Source: JAADEM01 sp965371855 (GTDB taxonomy: Bacteria; Bacteroidota; Bacteroidia; Bacteroidales; Marinilabiliaceae). From it: a stretch of 53,706 nt of DNA. The notes below the pieces were generated by a model that made no database searches, was not told where the DNA came from, and saw only the letters and a program-made list of their open reading frames with translations. Each line of letters opens with the position of its first letter. Within the stretch, counting starts at the first letter, position 1. The stretch covers positions 1 to 53,706 of the forward strand of contig CBDUZZ010000030.1 in assembly GCA_965371855.1 (NCBI GenBank), given 5' to 3'. This document shows positions 34,349-43,432 of this stretch, piece by piece. The translations under genes and the position numbers were made by a program.

Positions 34349-35695
34349 TTAATACATAGCAGCAGCACCACCTCCGGTACGACCTTTTATCCTACCTGAT
34401 TTCATTAATCCGTCATAGTGCCTCATTAACAAATGACTCTCTATTTGTTGCAGAGTATCAAGGATAACACCAACAAGTATTAACAGAGAAGTACCACCAT
34501 AAAAGTAGGCAAACGAACGCTCAACACCGGCAATCATTGCAAATGCAGGCAGAATAGCAACAAAAGCAAGAAAAATAGAACCCGGCAGTGTGATTCTGGA
34601 CATAACTGTATCCAGATATTCTACAGTTTTTCTACCTGGTTTAACACCGGGAATAAAACCACCGTTACGTTTCATATCTTCAGCCATTTGTGTTGGGTTA
34701 ATGGTAATAGCAGTATAAAAATATGTAAAGGCTACTATCATCAATCCATAAACAAAATTGTACCAAAACCCGGTCATATCAGCAAAAACAGCAGCAAAAC
34801 CAGTTGCTGATTCACTATTAACAAATCCTGCAACAGTGATTGGAACAAACATTATTGCCTGAGCAAAAATTATTGGCATAACACCAGCTGCATTAACCTT
34901 TAAAGGAATATACTGGCGTACACCACCATATTGTTTATTTCCAACTATTCGTTTAGCATATTGAACCGGAATACGTCGTGTTCCCTGAACCAGTAAAATG
35001 GTACCCGTAAAAACAAAAAACAGAAGTACAAGTTCGATTAATAACATAACCAAACCACCACCACCGGCAGTTGCTTCGAGACGAGACACGAGCTCAGCAA
35101 AAAATGACTGCGGTAATCTCGCAATAATACCAATCATTATAATCAATGATATTCCGTTTCCAATACCTTTATCAGTTATACGCTCACCAAGCCACATCAC
35201 AAACATAGTTCCGGCAGTAAGAATAATTGTACTGGTAATATTAAATGACCAACCACTTTCAATTATTGCTTCGCCTGACTGACTTGCAAGGTTTGCCAGA
35301 TAACCGGGAGCCTGAACAACCAGAATCATCACAGTAAGATAGCGAGTAATTTGGTTTATTTTACGTCGACCACTCTCTCCTTCACGTTGTAATTTTTGAA
35401 AATAAGGGATAGCCATACCCAGCAATTGAATAACAATAGATGCTGAGATGTACGGCATAATACCTAATGCAAAAACAGATGCATTAGAAAAAGCACCTCC
35501 GGAAAACATATCAAGCAGACCCATAACGCCTTCACGTGTCTGATTACTTAATCCGGCCAATTTGGTAGGATCGATACCAGGCAAAACGACGAATGAACCT
35601 AACCTATAAACTAATAAAAATCCCAGAGTTGTTAAAATACGTGATTTTAAATCCTCTATTTTCCATATATTTCGGATAGTTTCGACTATTTTCAT
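34349..35695 (-). CDS. secY: Protein translocase subunit SecY
   Basis: The 448-residue channel has ten transmembrane helices. It opens with LKSRILTTLGFLLVYRLGSFV, carries the plug region (GLLDMFSGGAF), TRYLTVMILVVQAPGYL and the cytoplasmic loop GNGISLIIMIGI, and ends RGGGAAAMY-like. The start is taken at the ATG at 35695; one codon upstream is only TTG. SecY forms the export pore for proteins including the T9SS cargo in this window. It is 4 bases after rplO. Confidence 0.97.
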   Translation of the reverse strand: MKIVETIRNIWKIEDLKSRILTTLGFLLVYRLGSFVVLPGIDPTKLAGLSNQTREGVMGLLDMFSGGAFSNASVFALGIMPYISASIVIQLLGMAIPYFQKLQREGESGRRKINQITRYLTVMILVVQAPGYLANLASQSGEAIIESGWSFNITSTIILTAGTMFVMWLGERITDKGIGNGISLIIMIGIIARLPQSFFAELVSRLEATAGGGGLVMLLIELVLLFFVFTGTILLVQGTRRIPVQYAKRIVGNKQYGGVRQYIPLKVNAAGVMPIIFAQAIMFVPITVAGFVNSESATGFAAVFADMTGFWYNFVYGLMIVAFTYFYTAITINPTQMAEDMKRNGGFIPGVKPGRKTVEYLDTVMSRITLPGSIFLAFVAILPAFAMIAGVERSFAYFYGGTSLLILVGVILDTLQQIESHLLMRHYDGLMKSGRIKGRTGGGAAAMY

Positions 35696-35699
35696 CAAA

Positions 35700-36146
35700 T
35701 TACAATTTTACAACGGTTCCCTGAGATGCTTCAATAGCCTCTACAGCACTTTTAGAAAAAGCGTGAGCTTTAACTTCTAGTTTTGAAGTTAATGATCCAT
35801 TACCTAATATTTTAATCCTGTCATTTTTTCTTGCCGCACGAACACTTATTAAAAATTCAGGATTAATAACAGTAACGCCACTCTTTTCTGCTAATACTTG
35901 TAGCACCTCAATATTAATAGCTTTGTACTCTACTCTGTTTATATTTTTAAATCCAAATTTTGGAACTCTACGCTGCAAAGGCATCTGACCTCCTTCGAAA
36001 CCAAACTTACGTGAGTATCCGGATCTGGATTTGGCACCTTTATGTCCACGAGTGGAAGTACCACCTCTTCCGGATCCTTGTCCGCGTCCAATTCTTTTAT
36101 CGGATTTGATCGATCCTTTTGCCGGTTTTAAATTACTTAAGTCCAT
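35700..36146 (-). CDS. rplO: 50S ribosomal protein L15
   Basis: The 148-residue protein starts MDLSNLKPAKGSIKSDKRIGRGQGSG-like and has the Gly/Arg-rich loop GRGGTSTRGHKGAKSRSGYSR typical of L15, followed by its globular C-terminal domain. It assists late 50S assembly. Gene order rpmD-rplO-secY is standard. Confidence 0.97.
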   Translation of the reverse strand: MDLSNLKPAKGSIKSDKRIGRGQGSGRGGTSTRGHKGAKSRSGYSRKFGFEGGQMPLQRRVPKFGFKNINRVEYKAINIEVLQVLAEKSGVTVINPEFLISVRAARKNDRIKILGNGSLTSKLEVKAHAFSKSAVEAIEASQGTVVKL

Positions 36147-36179
36147 ATCTATATATTAGCACTTATTCGTTCAACTAAA

Positions 36180-36374
36180 TTATTTTTCAACAGTAACAAG
36201 ATGTTCAACCTTCCTAACCATACCCAAAATCACAGGGTTAGCCTCATGTTCAACAGTCTGGTGCATCTTTCTCAATCCCAAAGCAATCAAAGTTCGTTTT
36301 TGACGTTCCGGAGCACCGATTTTACTTTTTGTTTGTGTTATCTTTATCTTAGTTATCTTTTTCTTAGCCATCAT
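36180..36374 (-). CDS. rpmD: 50S ribosomal protein L30
   Basis: A small 63-64-residue protein with KIKITQTKSKIGAPERQKRT, then LGLRKMHQTVEH and VRKVEHLV, all typical of L30. Two ATG codons are adjacent (36374 and 36371), and the second gives the usual MAKKK start. It sits between rpsE and rplO. Confidence 0.96.
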   Translation of the reverse strand: MMAKKKITKIKITQTKSKIGAPERQKRTLIALGLRKMHQTVEHEANPVILGMVRKVEHLVTVEK

Positions 36375-36383
36375 AATTTCGTA

Positions 36384-36899
36384 TTAACCATTAAACACTT
36401 TATCCAAGCTAACACCTCTATGCTGAGCAACAGTACGTGCATCGCGCAACTCCATTAAGGCTTCAACAGTAGCCTTAACCAGATTATGAGGATTAGATGA
36501 TCCTTTTGATTTTGCTAAAACATCAGTCACACCAACACTCTCTAATACATGTCTCATAGCACCCCCGGCTTTTACTCCTGTACCATGCGATGCTGGTTTA
36601 AGAAAAACCCTTGCTCCACCATAATGTGCAGTTTGTTCGTGTGGTATAGTCCCTTTCAATATGGGTACATTTACAAGATTCTTTTTAGCAGATTCAACAC
36701 CTTTAGCGATGGCAGTCGTAACCTCTCCTGCTTTTCCAAGCCCCCAGCCAACAACGCCATTTTCGTTACCTACTACAACAATGGCAGAAAAACTGAAGGT
36801 TCTACCACCTTTAGTTACTTTTGTTACCCTGTTAATGGCAACCAAACGATCTTTCAAATCCAGATCATTATTACTTTTTACTCTCTTATTCTTATCCAT
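36384..36899 (-). CDS. rpsE: 30S ribosomal protein S5
   Basis: The 171-residue protein has the S5 double-stranded RNA-binding domain (LVAINRVTKVTKGGRTF, VVVGNENGVVGWGLGKA) and the C-terminal domain (KSKGSSNPHNLVKATVEAL). S5 helps control decoding accuracy and the mRNA entry site. It is 6 bases after rplR. Confidence 0.98.
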   Translation of the reverse strand: MDKNKRVKSNNDLDLKDRLVAINRVTKVTKGGRTFSFSAIVVVGNENGVVGWGLGKAGEVTTAIAKGVESAKKNLVNVPILKGTIPHEQTAHYGGARVFLKPASHGTGVKAGGAMRHVLESVGVTDVLAKSKGSSNPHNLVKATVEALMELRDARTVAQHRGVSLDKVFNG

Positions 36900-36905
36900 A
36901 GTTGT

Positions 36906-37262
36906 TTAGAATTTAAGCCCGGCTCCTCTGGCGGCATCGGCCAATTGTTTAACTCTACCATGATATAAATAACCGTTACGATCAAATACAACGGTTGTTA
37001 TTCCGGCATTAATTGCCTTCTCACCAATGATCTTACCAACTTTAGCAGCTTGCTCAGATTTGGTTACTTTATTTGCAGCAGCCTCTTTTGATACAGATGA
37101 TACTGATAATAAAGTTTTATTACTTACATCATCAACAAGTTGCACATAAATCTGTTTGTTGCTCCTGAATATTGACATCCTTGGACGTTCAGCGGTTCCA
37201 TTAATATGCTTACGGATCCGTCTTTTTATTTTGTTTCTTCTATCTATTTTCGAAAAAGCCAT
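36906..37262 (-). CDS. rplR: 50S ribosomal protein L18
   Basis: The 118-residue 5S rRNA-binding protein (RIRKHINGTAERPRMSIFRS, QIYVQLVDDVSN, DRNGYLYHGRVKQLADAARGAGLKF) has normal length and position between rplF and rpsE. Confidence 0.98.
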   Translation of the reverse strand: MAFSKIDRRNKIKRRIRKHINGTAERPRMSIFRSNKQIYVQLVDDVSNKTLLSVSSVSKEAAANKVTKSEQAAKVGKIIGEKAINAGITTVVFDRNGYLYHGRVKQLADAARGAGLKF

Positions 37263-37281
37263 AACTCCTTAATTAAAAATA

Positions 37282-37833
37282 TTAAACTTTAGCAGACTTA
37301 CCGGCTTTACGACGAACCTCTTCACCTTTAAAGCGAACACCTTTACCTTTGTAAGGCTCTACTTTTCGTAATGAACGAATTTTCGCGCAAACCTGCCCTA
37401 ATAACTGTTTGTCTATTGATTCCAGAGTAATAATTGGATTCTTTTTTCGATCAGTAACAGCTTCTACCTTTATTTCAGAAGGCAGCATTAGGTGTATGGG
37501 GTGTGAATATCCCAAAGAGAGCTCAAGTAACTGACCTTGAGAATTGGCACGATAACCAACTCCTACCAATTCAAGTTCCTTTTTGTATCCCTGAGAAACA
37601 CCAATCACCATATTATTAATAAGTGACCGGTATAATCCATGATATGCTTTATCCTGCTTACTCTCGGATGCTCTGGACAATTTAACTGTTCCATCTTCAA
37701 CTTTAACAGTAATACCGGGATTAATTTCCTGAGTAAGTTCACCCTTGATTCCCTTTACAGTTACCACGTTCCCTTTAACAGTTATATTTACTCCTGAGGG
37801 AATACTAATTAGTGCGTTTCCTATCCTTGACAT
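37282..37833 (-). CDS. rplF: 50S ribosomal protein L6
   Basis: The 183-residue protein begins MSRIGNALISIPSGV and carries the C-terminal signature VRSLRKVEPYKGKGVRF-like with YKGKGVRFKGEEVRRKAGK. It lies near the factor-binding centre of the 50S subunit. It follows rpsH by 19 bases. Confidence 0.98.
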   Translation of the reverse strand: MSRIGNALISIPSGVNITVKGNVVTVKGIKGELTQEINPGITVKVEDGTVKLSRASESKQDKAYHGLYRSLINNMVIGVSQGYKKELELVGVGYRANSQGQLLELSLGYSHPIHLMLPSEIKVEAVTDRKKNPIITLESIDKQLLGQVCAKIRSLRKVEPYKGKGVRFKGEEVRRKAGKSAKV

Positions 37834-37851
37834 AATTAAAATCCTCCTCTA

Positions 37852-38247
37852 TTAATAAATGTAACACAAAACTTCACCTCCGACATTCTTATCGCTAGCC
37901 TCTTTTTCGGTCATTACACCTCTCGAGGTAGAAAGAATAGCAATACCAAGCCCATTAAGTACACGAGGCAAACTACGATGCCCTACATACTTACGTAAAC
38001 CGGGAGTACTGACTCTTTTAAGGTTTTTGATTGCCGAGTGTTTGGACACCGGATCATACTTTAGGGCGATTTTAATCAATCCCTGTTTGGTATCATCAAT
38101 AAATTTATAATTCAAGATGTACCCTTTGTCGAAAAGGATTTTTGTCATTTCCCTCTTCAAATTCGAGGCAGGTATCTCTACTACTCTGTGACCTGCTTGA
38201 ATTGCATTCCTGATACGTGTCAGGAAATCCGCTACTGGATCTGTCAT
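37852..38247 (-). CDS. rpsH: 30S ribosomal protein S8
   Basis: The 131-residue protein starts at the ATG at 38247 (MTDPVADFLTRIRNAIQAGH), the family's normal start; the 13 codons open upstream are not conserved. The C-terminal STSRGVMTEKEASDKNVGGEVLCYIY is diagnostic. S8 binds the central domain of 16S rRNA and, in E. coli, represses the spc operon; that regulation is not shown here. Confidence 0.97.
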   Translation of the reverse strand: MTDPVADFLTRIRNAIQAGHRVVEIPASNLKREMTKILFDKGYILNYKFIDDTKQGLIKIALKYDPVSKHSAIKNLKRVSTPGLRKYVGHRSLPRVLNGLGIAILSTSRGVMTEKEASDKNVGGEVLCYIY

Positions 38248-38356
38248 TTTTCTTAAGTTTAAATTGATTCCGCCGAAGCGGAACAATATTTAACACTCTC
38301 TTAATTTTATATTGATTATTGAATATTAATATTAAATACTCAATCCTTCAATTTTA

Positions 38357-38626
38357 TTACCAACTTGCTTTTTTAATACCGGGTATTAAACCGGCTGATG
38401 CCATTTCGCGGAAAGTAATCCTTGAAACGCCAAACTGTCTCATATATCCTTTTGGACGACCTGTAAGTTTGCATCTGTTATGCATACGTACGGGAGATGA
38501 GTTTTTAGGAAGTTTTTGCAAACCTATAAAATCTCCTTCTTCTTTCAGTTTAGCTCTTTTGGCAGCATACTTAGCAACAAGCTTAGCCCTTTTAACTTCG
38601 CGGGCTTTCATTGATTCTTTAGCCAT
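38357..38626 (-). CDS. rpsN: 30S ribosomal protein S14, zinc-free long form
   Basis: The 89-residue protein contains KLPKNSSPVRMHNRCKLTGRPKGYMRQFGVSRI and ends ASW; those residues are distributed over positions about 39-89. The length and absence of the CxxC...CxxC zinc site mark the zinc-independent type. It lies between rplE and rpsH. Confidence 0.97.
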   Translation of the reverse strand: MAKESMKAREVKRAKLVAKYAAKRAKLKEEGDFIGLQKLPKNSSPVRMHNRCKLTGRPKGYMRQFGVSRITFREMASAGLIPGIKKASW

Positions 38627-38630
38627 ATAA

Positions 38631-39188
38631 TCAGCTCTTTTTTATGTTCTTAAACGGTAAACCAAATTCTTTTAAAAGGCCATAAGCCTCTTCATCTGTT
38701 TTTCCCGAGGTGACAAAGGTAATATTCATACCCGTTATTTTACTAACATTGTCAATATTAATTTCGGGAAAGATGATTTGTTCCTCAATACCAAGGGTAT
38801 AATTGCCATGCCCATCAAGCTTACTGCCTACACCTTTAAAGTCGCGAATACGTGGCAAGGCCACACGAATCAAACGCTCCAGGAATTCGTACATCTTCTG
38901 TCCACGCAACGTAACCATAACACCGATAGGCATTTTTCTACGCAGTTTAAAGTTCGACACATCTTTCTTTGAAAGACGTGAAATAGCTTTCTGCCCGGTA
39001 ATTGTTGTCAGTTCTTCAATTGCCTTGTCAATAATTTTTTTATCTGCAACAGCAGAACCAAGACCTTGATTGATGACAATTTTCTCTAATTTTGGAACCT
39101 GCATTACACTTTTATATCCAAATTCTTTTACCAAATTTGGTATAATCTGTTCCTTGTATTGTTTTTTTATTGTAGTTGTATCACTCAT
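38631..39188 (-). CDS. rplE: 50S ribosomal protein L5
   Basis: The 185-residue protein binds 5S rRNA and touches P-site tRNA. VMQVPKLEKIVINQGLG, the LRGQKMYEFLERL motif and EQIIFPEINIDNV are diagnostic. Its ATG overlaps the rplX stop by one base (TAATG), so translational coupling is likely. Confidence 0.98.
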   Translation of the reverse strand: MSDTTTIKKQYKEQIIPNLVKEFGYKSVMQVPKLEKIVINQGLGSAVADKKIIDKAIEELTTITGQKAISRLSKKDVSNFKLRRKMPIGVMVTLRGQKMYEFLERLIRVALPRIRDFKGVGSKLDGHGNYTLGIEEQIIFPEINIDNVSKITGMNITFVTSGKTDEEAYGLLKEFGLPFKNIKKS

Positions 39189-39508
39189 TACTTAATCTCC
39201 TCTCCTGATTTTTTAGCGAAACGTACTAATTTCCCATTATCACCAATCCGTCGGCCAATACGAGTAGCTTTACCCGTAGAAGGATCTTTCACATTCAAGT
39301 TGGAGATGTGGATAGGAGCTTCCTTTTTTACAATACCCCCTTGCGGGTTCTCTGCATTAGGTTTGGTGTGTTTACTCACCATATTGATTCCTACCACAAT
39401 GGCCCGATTTTTATCAGGAAATACTTGAAGGACTTTTCCCTCTTTGCCCATGTTAACACCGGTATTTACAATAACGGTATCGCCTTTTTTAATATGTAAT
39501 TTTGCCAT
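39188..39508 (-). CDS. rplX: 50S ribosomal protein L24
   Basis: The 106-residue KOW-domain protein (KKGDTVIVNTGVNMGKEGKV, EAPIHISNLNV) starts 50S assembly. The stop overlaps the rplE start by one base. Confidence 0.97.
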   Translation of the reverse strand: MAKLHIKKGDTVIVNTGVNMGKEGKVLQVFPDKNRAIVVGINMVSKHTKPNAENPQGGIVKKEAPIHISNLNVKDPSTGKATRIGRRIGDNGKLVRFAKKSGEEIK

Positions 39509-39527
39509 TGTTCTAAAATATTTAATA

Positions 39528-39893
39528 TTAAAGTACCTCAGGTGCTAAAGAAACTATCTTCATATAATTCTCCCTGAGTTCACGAGCTACAGGACCAAAA
39601 ATACGGGTTCCTCTAATTTCCCCGGTGTCATTGATTAAAACACATGCATTTTCATCAAATCGAATATAAGAGCCATCAGCGCGCCTTACTTCTTTTTTAG
39701 TTCTAACAACTACTGCTCTACTCACAGTACCCTTTTTAATTTCACTTCCGGGCATGGCATTTTTCACAGTAACTACAATTTTGTCACCAATACTAGCATA
39801 TCGTCTTCCTGTACCACCAAGTACCCGTATACACATTGCCTCTTTGGCTCCACTATTATCAGCTACTCCTAATCTTGTTTCTTGTTGTATCAT
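39528..39893 (-). CDS. rplN: 50S ribosomal protein L14
   Basis: The 121-residue protein (MIQQETRLGVADNSGAKEAM, IRFDENACVLIN, RIFGPVARELRE) lies at the subunit interface next to L19. It starts 2 bases after the rpsQ stop. Confidence 0.98.
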   Translation of the reverse strand: MIQQETRLGVADNSGAKEAMCIRVLGGTGRRYASIGDKIVVTVKNAMPGSEIKKGTVSRAVVVRTKKEVRRADGSYIRFDENACVLINDTGEIRGTRIFGPVARELRENYMKIVSLAPEVL

Positions 39894-39895
39894 GA

Positions 39896-40153
39896 TTACT
39901 TAGCTCTTTCTATTACTTCAACTAATCTCCACCTTTTTGTTTTACTTAAGGGACGTGTTTCCATTATGCGGACTGTATCCCCGGTATTACAGGTGTTCTC
40001 TTTATCATCGGCATGAAATTTCTTGGTTTTTTTCACGAATTTCCCATATATAGGGTGTTTTTCACGAATTTCCACAGCAACAACAATGGATTTATCCATT
40101 TTATCACTAACCACAATACCGGTTCTCTCTTTTCTAAGGTTTCTAGTCTCCAT
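39896..40153 (-). CDS. rpsQ: 30S ribosomal protein S17
   Basis: The 85-residue OB-fold protein (RKERTGIVVSDKMDKSIVV, KKFHADDKENTCNTGDTV, ETRPLSKTKRWRL) is a primary 16S rRNA binder. Its order after rpmC is standard. Confidence 0.98.
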   Translation of the reverse strand: METRNLRKERTGIVVSDKMDKSIVVAVEIREKHPIYGKFVKKTKKFHADDKENTCNTGDTVRIMETRPLSKTKRWRLVEVIERAK

Positions 40154-40162
40154 CGCCTATTA

Positions 40163-40357
40163 TTATTTTTGTAATTGCTTTTGACGTAACATTGTCTTTA
40201 AGCGTGCAATGTTTCTACGGGCATATCTTATTTTCACAGGGTTGTCCAGCGGAGAAACACTATGATTCAGTTCCATTTGTTGAAGATGAGCTTTTTCATT
40301 CTCAATTCTCTCTTCCATATCACCGATTGTCATTTCTTTTATCTCTGATGTTTTCAT
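40163..40357 (-). CDS. rpmC: 50S ribosomal protein L29
   Basis: This short 64-residue helical hairpin protein (MKTSEIKEMTIGDMEERI, NPVKIRYARRNIARLKT) lies at the peptide exit tunnel, where it helps dock SRP and trigger factor. It begins 2 bases after the rplP stop. Confidence 0.97.
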   Translation of the reverse strand: MKTSEIKEMTIGDMEERIENEKAHLQQMELNHSVSPLDNPVKIRYARRNIARLKTMLRQKQLQK

Positions 40358-40359
40358 CC

Positions 40360-40791
40360 TTATGATTTTGTATCTTCAACATAATCCCTTCTAACAACAA
40401 ACTTAGTAGTAACAGGCAATTTTTGGGCAGCCAGCCTCAATGCCTCTTTAGCTACATCATAGGGTACTCCTTCGCATTCAATAATTATTCTGCCTGGAGT
40501 AACAGGAGCAACAAATCCTTCCGGGCTACCTTTTCCTTTACCCATTCTAACCTCTGCAGGTTTTTTGGTAATTGGTTTATCCGGAAAAACTCTTATCCAA
40601 ATCTGTCCCTGACGCTGCATGTAACGTGTAACCGCTACCCTTGCAGCCTCAAGCTGACGACTGGTAAGCCACTTACTTTGTAAGGTTTTTATACCAAAAG
40701 ACCCGAATGCCAGCTCATTGCCTCTTTGAGCAAGACCTTTCATTCTGCCTTTTTGCCTTCTTCTGTATTTTACTTTTTTTGGTTGTAACAT
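40360..40791 (-). CDS. rplP: 50S ribosomal protein L16
   Basis: The 143-residue protein starts at ATG 40791 with MLQPKKVKYRRRQKGRMKG, the conserved N-terminus; the open codons further upstream begin with TTG and are not part of the family. KPAEVRMGKGKGSPEGFV and RIIIECEGV follow. L16 organises the A-site region of the 50S subunit. Confidence 0.97.
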   Translation of the reverse strand: MLQPKKVKYRRRQKGRMKGLAQRGNELAFGSFGIKTLQSKWLTSRQLEAARVAVTRYMQRQGQIWIRVFPDKPITKKPAEVRMGKGKGSPEGFVAPVTPGRIIIECEGVPYDVAKEALRLAAQKLPVTTKFVVRRDYVEDTKS

Positions 40792-40821
40792 TTTCCTAAT
40801 CAATTAAAGATTATCGGGTAA

Positions 40822-41538
40822 CTACTTTCTTCTTCGGTGACCACCTTTATGCTGATGACGACCTCCGCCATGGTCATGATCTTTAGTTCCGTAATTAGGA
40901 GAAAAGTCTTTCTTACCATACACTTCTCCCTTACATATCCAAACCTTAATACCTATCAAACCCATTTTTGTTAAAGCCTCAACCATTGCATAGTCGATAT
41001 CGGCACGGAAAGTATGCAGTGGCGTACGCCCCTCTTTATACATTTCGCTACGAGCCATTTCGGCACCGTTCAATCGTCCTGATATCTGAACCTTGATGCC
41101 TTCAGCACCCATGCGCATTGTTGATGCAATAGCCATCTTAATAGCACGACGGTAGGCAATTCGACCTTCCACCTGACGTGCGATGTTATTGCCAACAATT
41201 ATGGCATCTAATTCAGGTCTTTTAATTTCGAAGATATTTATCTGTACCTCTTTGTCGGTTAACTTTTTCAGCTCTTCTTTCAGTTTGTCAACTTCCTGTC
41301 CTCCTTTTCCAATTATGATTCCCGGACGAGCGGTGAATACAGTAATTGTAATCAATTTAAGAGTTCTCTCAATTATGATACGGGAGATACTGGCTTTTGT
41401 CAAACGGGCATTAAGGTACTCTCGGATTTTTGCATCTTCAAGCAATTTTTCGCCGTAATTTTTCCCACCAAACCAGTTAGAGTCCCAACCTCTGGTTATC
41501 CCTAATCTGTTACTTATTGGATTTACTTTTTGTCCCAT
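40822..41538 (-). CDS. rpsC: 30S ribosomal protein S3
   Basis: The 238-residue protein has an N-terminal KH domain (about 40-110, with the PGIIIGKGGQEV loop) and a C-terminal domain (SGRLNGAEMARSE, GVKVWIC-type strand). The tail is rich in His and Lys (from about 215). S3 lines the mRNA entry with S4 and S5. Confidence 0.98.
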   Translation of the reverse strand: MGQKVNPISNRLGITRGWDSNWFGGKNYGEKLLEDAKIREYLNARLTKASISRIIIERTLKLITITVFTARPGIIIGKGGQEVDKLKEELKKLTDKEVQINIFEIKRPELDAIIVGNNIARQVEGRIAYRRAIKMAIASTMRMGAEGIKVQISGRLNGAEMARSEMYKEGRTPLHTFRADIDYAMVEALTKMGLIGIKVWICKGEVYGKKDFSPNYGTKDHDHGGGRHQHKGGHRRRK

Positions 41539-41543
41539 GCTCG

Positions 41544-41966
41544 TTAATTATTTTCTTGAATTTCTTCGTTAGACACTTTGCTATCTACATAGAGAGTCAC
41601 ATGATTGGATCTTTTTTTGATGCGGTGAGCCCTTCCCTGAGGAGCGGGACGCAACCTTTTCAGTACACGTGCAGAGTCTACAAATATCTCTTTCACATAT
41701 AAATTAGCATCTTCCAAACGAACACCTTCGTTCTTGTCTTTCCAGTTTGCGATAGCAGACAGAAGCAACTTTTCAACCCTATTTGAAGCCTCCTTAGAGG
41801 AGAATTTAAGGACATCAAGTGCTTGATTGACCTCCATACCCCGAACTAAATCAGCAACAAGTCGCATTTTGCGGGGGGAAGTTGGCACATTCCGAAGCAC
41901 AGCAAAAAACTGTTGTTTTTTGGCTTCTTTTATTTTTTCAGCTCTTAATCGTTTTCTTGCACCCAT
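41544..41966 (-). CDS. rplV: 50S ribosomal protein L22
   Basis: The 140-residue protein has the family core VPTSPRKMRLVADLVRGM and a C-terminal LKRLRPAPQGRAHRIKKRSNHV loop region that lines the exit tunnel. A basic N-terminal extension (about 20 residues) and an acidic tail are slightly unusual but common in the phylum. Confidence 0.97.
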   Translation of the reverse strand: MGARKRLRAEKIKEAKKQQFFAVLRNVPTSPRKMRLVADLVRGMEVNQALDVLKFSSKEASNRVEKLLLSAIANWKDKNEGVRLEDANLYVKEIFVDSARVLKRLRPAPQGRAHRIKKRSNHVTLYVDSKVSNEEIQENN

Positions 41967-42004
41967 TGTTTTCTTTTTAATAATATAGTTTAACTGCCAG
42001 ACGA

Positions 42005-42274
42005 TTATCTTTTCTTATTACCTGAATGCCCACGGAAGGTGCGTGTGGGAGCAAATTCGCCTAACTTATGCCCTACCATGTTTTCAGTAATATAAACCGG
42101 AATAAACTTGTTGCCATTGTTCACAGCAACAGTATGTCCTACAAAATCCGGTGAAATCATGGAAGCTCTGGCCCAGGTCTTAATAACTGTTTTCTTTCCA
42201 GAATCATTCATACCAAGAACTTTTCTTTCTAACTTATAGTCTATATATGGACCTTTTTTTAATGATCTACTCAT
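42005..42274 (-). CDS. rpsS: 30S ribosomal protein S19
   Basis: The 89-residue head protein (MSRSLKKGPYIDYKL, TWARASMISPDFVGHTVAV, VGHKLGEFAPTRTFRGH) is complete and forms a complex with S13. Confidence 0.98.
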   Translation of the reverse strand: MSRSLKKGPYIDYKLERKVLGMNDSGKKTVIKTWARASMISPDFVGHTVAVNNGNKFIPVYITENMVGHKLGEFAPTRTFRGHSGNKKR

Positions 42275-42296
42275 AATCTGTAATTAAATTAACCGG

Positions 42297-43121
42297 TTAT
42301 TTTTTTCTTTTTTCAAGAATGTACTTTGACGATCCCTTTTTAGGATGCCTGGTCTTATAACCTTTCGCCAATATACCGTTACGTGAACGAGGATGACCTC
42401 CTGAAGAACGACCTTCACCACCACCCATTGGGTGATCAACAGGGTTCATTACAACACCACGAACTCTGGGTCGACGGCCTAACCATCGTGACCTACCCGC
42501 TTTTCCGGATCTTTCAAGACCATGGTCTGAGTTACCAATTGCACCAATAGTAGCACGGCAGGTAACCAGAATCATTCTGGTTTCACCGGATGGTAATTTA
42601 ACAACAGCGTACTTCCCGTCACGAGCAGTCAGCTGGGCAAAAGTTCCGGCACTTCTGGCCATGATTCCACCCTGTCCGGGGCGCAATTCAATGTTGTGAA
42701 TTATTGAACCCAATGGGATATTAGCAAGAGGCAGGCTGTTTCCAATCTCAGGTGCAACCCCTGAACCGGACTGAAGTTCCTGTCCTGCGTTTAAACCATT
42801 TGGTGCAAGAATGTACCGTTTCTCACCATCAGCGTAAATAAGCAACGCGATACGAGCACTACGGTTCGGATCGTACTGGATAGAATCCACTGTTGCAACA
42901 ACACCATCTTTATTACGCTTAAAATCAATTACCCTGTATCTCTTTTTGTGACCACCGCCGATGTAACGCATGGTCATACGACCAGTATTGTTACGTCCTC
43001 CGGTTTTTATCAATGGTCGCAATAAGGATTTCTCTGGAACACTTGAGGTAATTGTATCAAATGCACCAATAACTTTGTGTCTCTGCCCCGGTGTTGTGGG
43101 CTTTAATTTTCTTACTGCCAT
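42297..43121 (-). CDS. rplB: 50S ribosomal protein L2
   Basis: The 274-residue protein is needed for subunit joining and the peptidyl-transferase centre. It shows LIKTGGRNNTGRMTMRYIGG, the conserved His-containing loop in VRGVVMNPVDHPMGGGEGR, and a basic C-terminal tail. Confidence 0.98.
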   Translation of the reverse strand: MAVRKLKPTTPGQRHKVIGAFDTITSSVPEKSLLRPLIKTGGRNNTGRMTMRYIGGGHKKRYRVIDFKRNKDGVVATVDSIQYDPNRSARIALLIYADGEKRYILAPNGLNAGQELQSGSGVAPEIGNSLPLANIPLGSIIHNIELRPGQGGIMARSAGTFAQLTARDGKYAVVKLPSGETRMILVTCRATIGAIGNSDHGLERSGKAGRSRWLGRRPRVRGVVMNPVDHPMGGGEGRSSGGHPRSRNGILAKGYKTRHPKKGSSKYILEKRKK

Positions 43122-43130
43122 TATCTAACT

Positions 43131-43421
43131 TTATATATTGCTATAAAAATCAATATTTTCTCCTTCAGCTAATGTAACGATAGCTTTTTTATAAGAATTG
43201 GTTCTTCCAATTATAACACCACTTTTAGTATTTCTTGATTTGGCTTTTCCTCCATATACCATGGTATTAACATCAGTTACAGTTACACTGTACAACTCTT
43301 CAACAGCATCTTTGATTTGAAGCTTGTTGGCTCTCTTTTCAACTACGAAACCATAACGGTTAAGTTTTTCACCTAACTCAGTCATTTTTTCAGTTACAAT
43401 AGGCTTAATTATTATATTCAT
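43131..43421 (-). CDS. rplW: 50S ribosomal protein L23
   Basis: The 96-residue protein (IIKPIVTEKMTELGEKLNRY, VEKRANKLQIKDAVEELY, then VNTMVYGGKAKSR) sits at the tunnel exit and docks trigger factor and SRP. Gene order rplD-rplW-rplB is standard. Confidence 0.97.
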   Translation of the reverse strand: MNIIIKPIVTEKMTELGEKLNRYGFVVEKRANKLQIKDAVEELYSVTVTDVNTMVYGGKAKSRNTKSGVIIGRTNSYKKAIVTLAEGENIDFYSNI

Positions 43422-43432
43422 ATCTAACCCCC

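Noticed and set aside
38248..38286. Longer rpsH start (13 extra codons)
   Set aside because: S8 proteins begin at MTDPVADFL; the extra codons are the intergenic leader.
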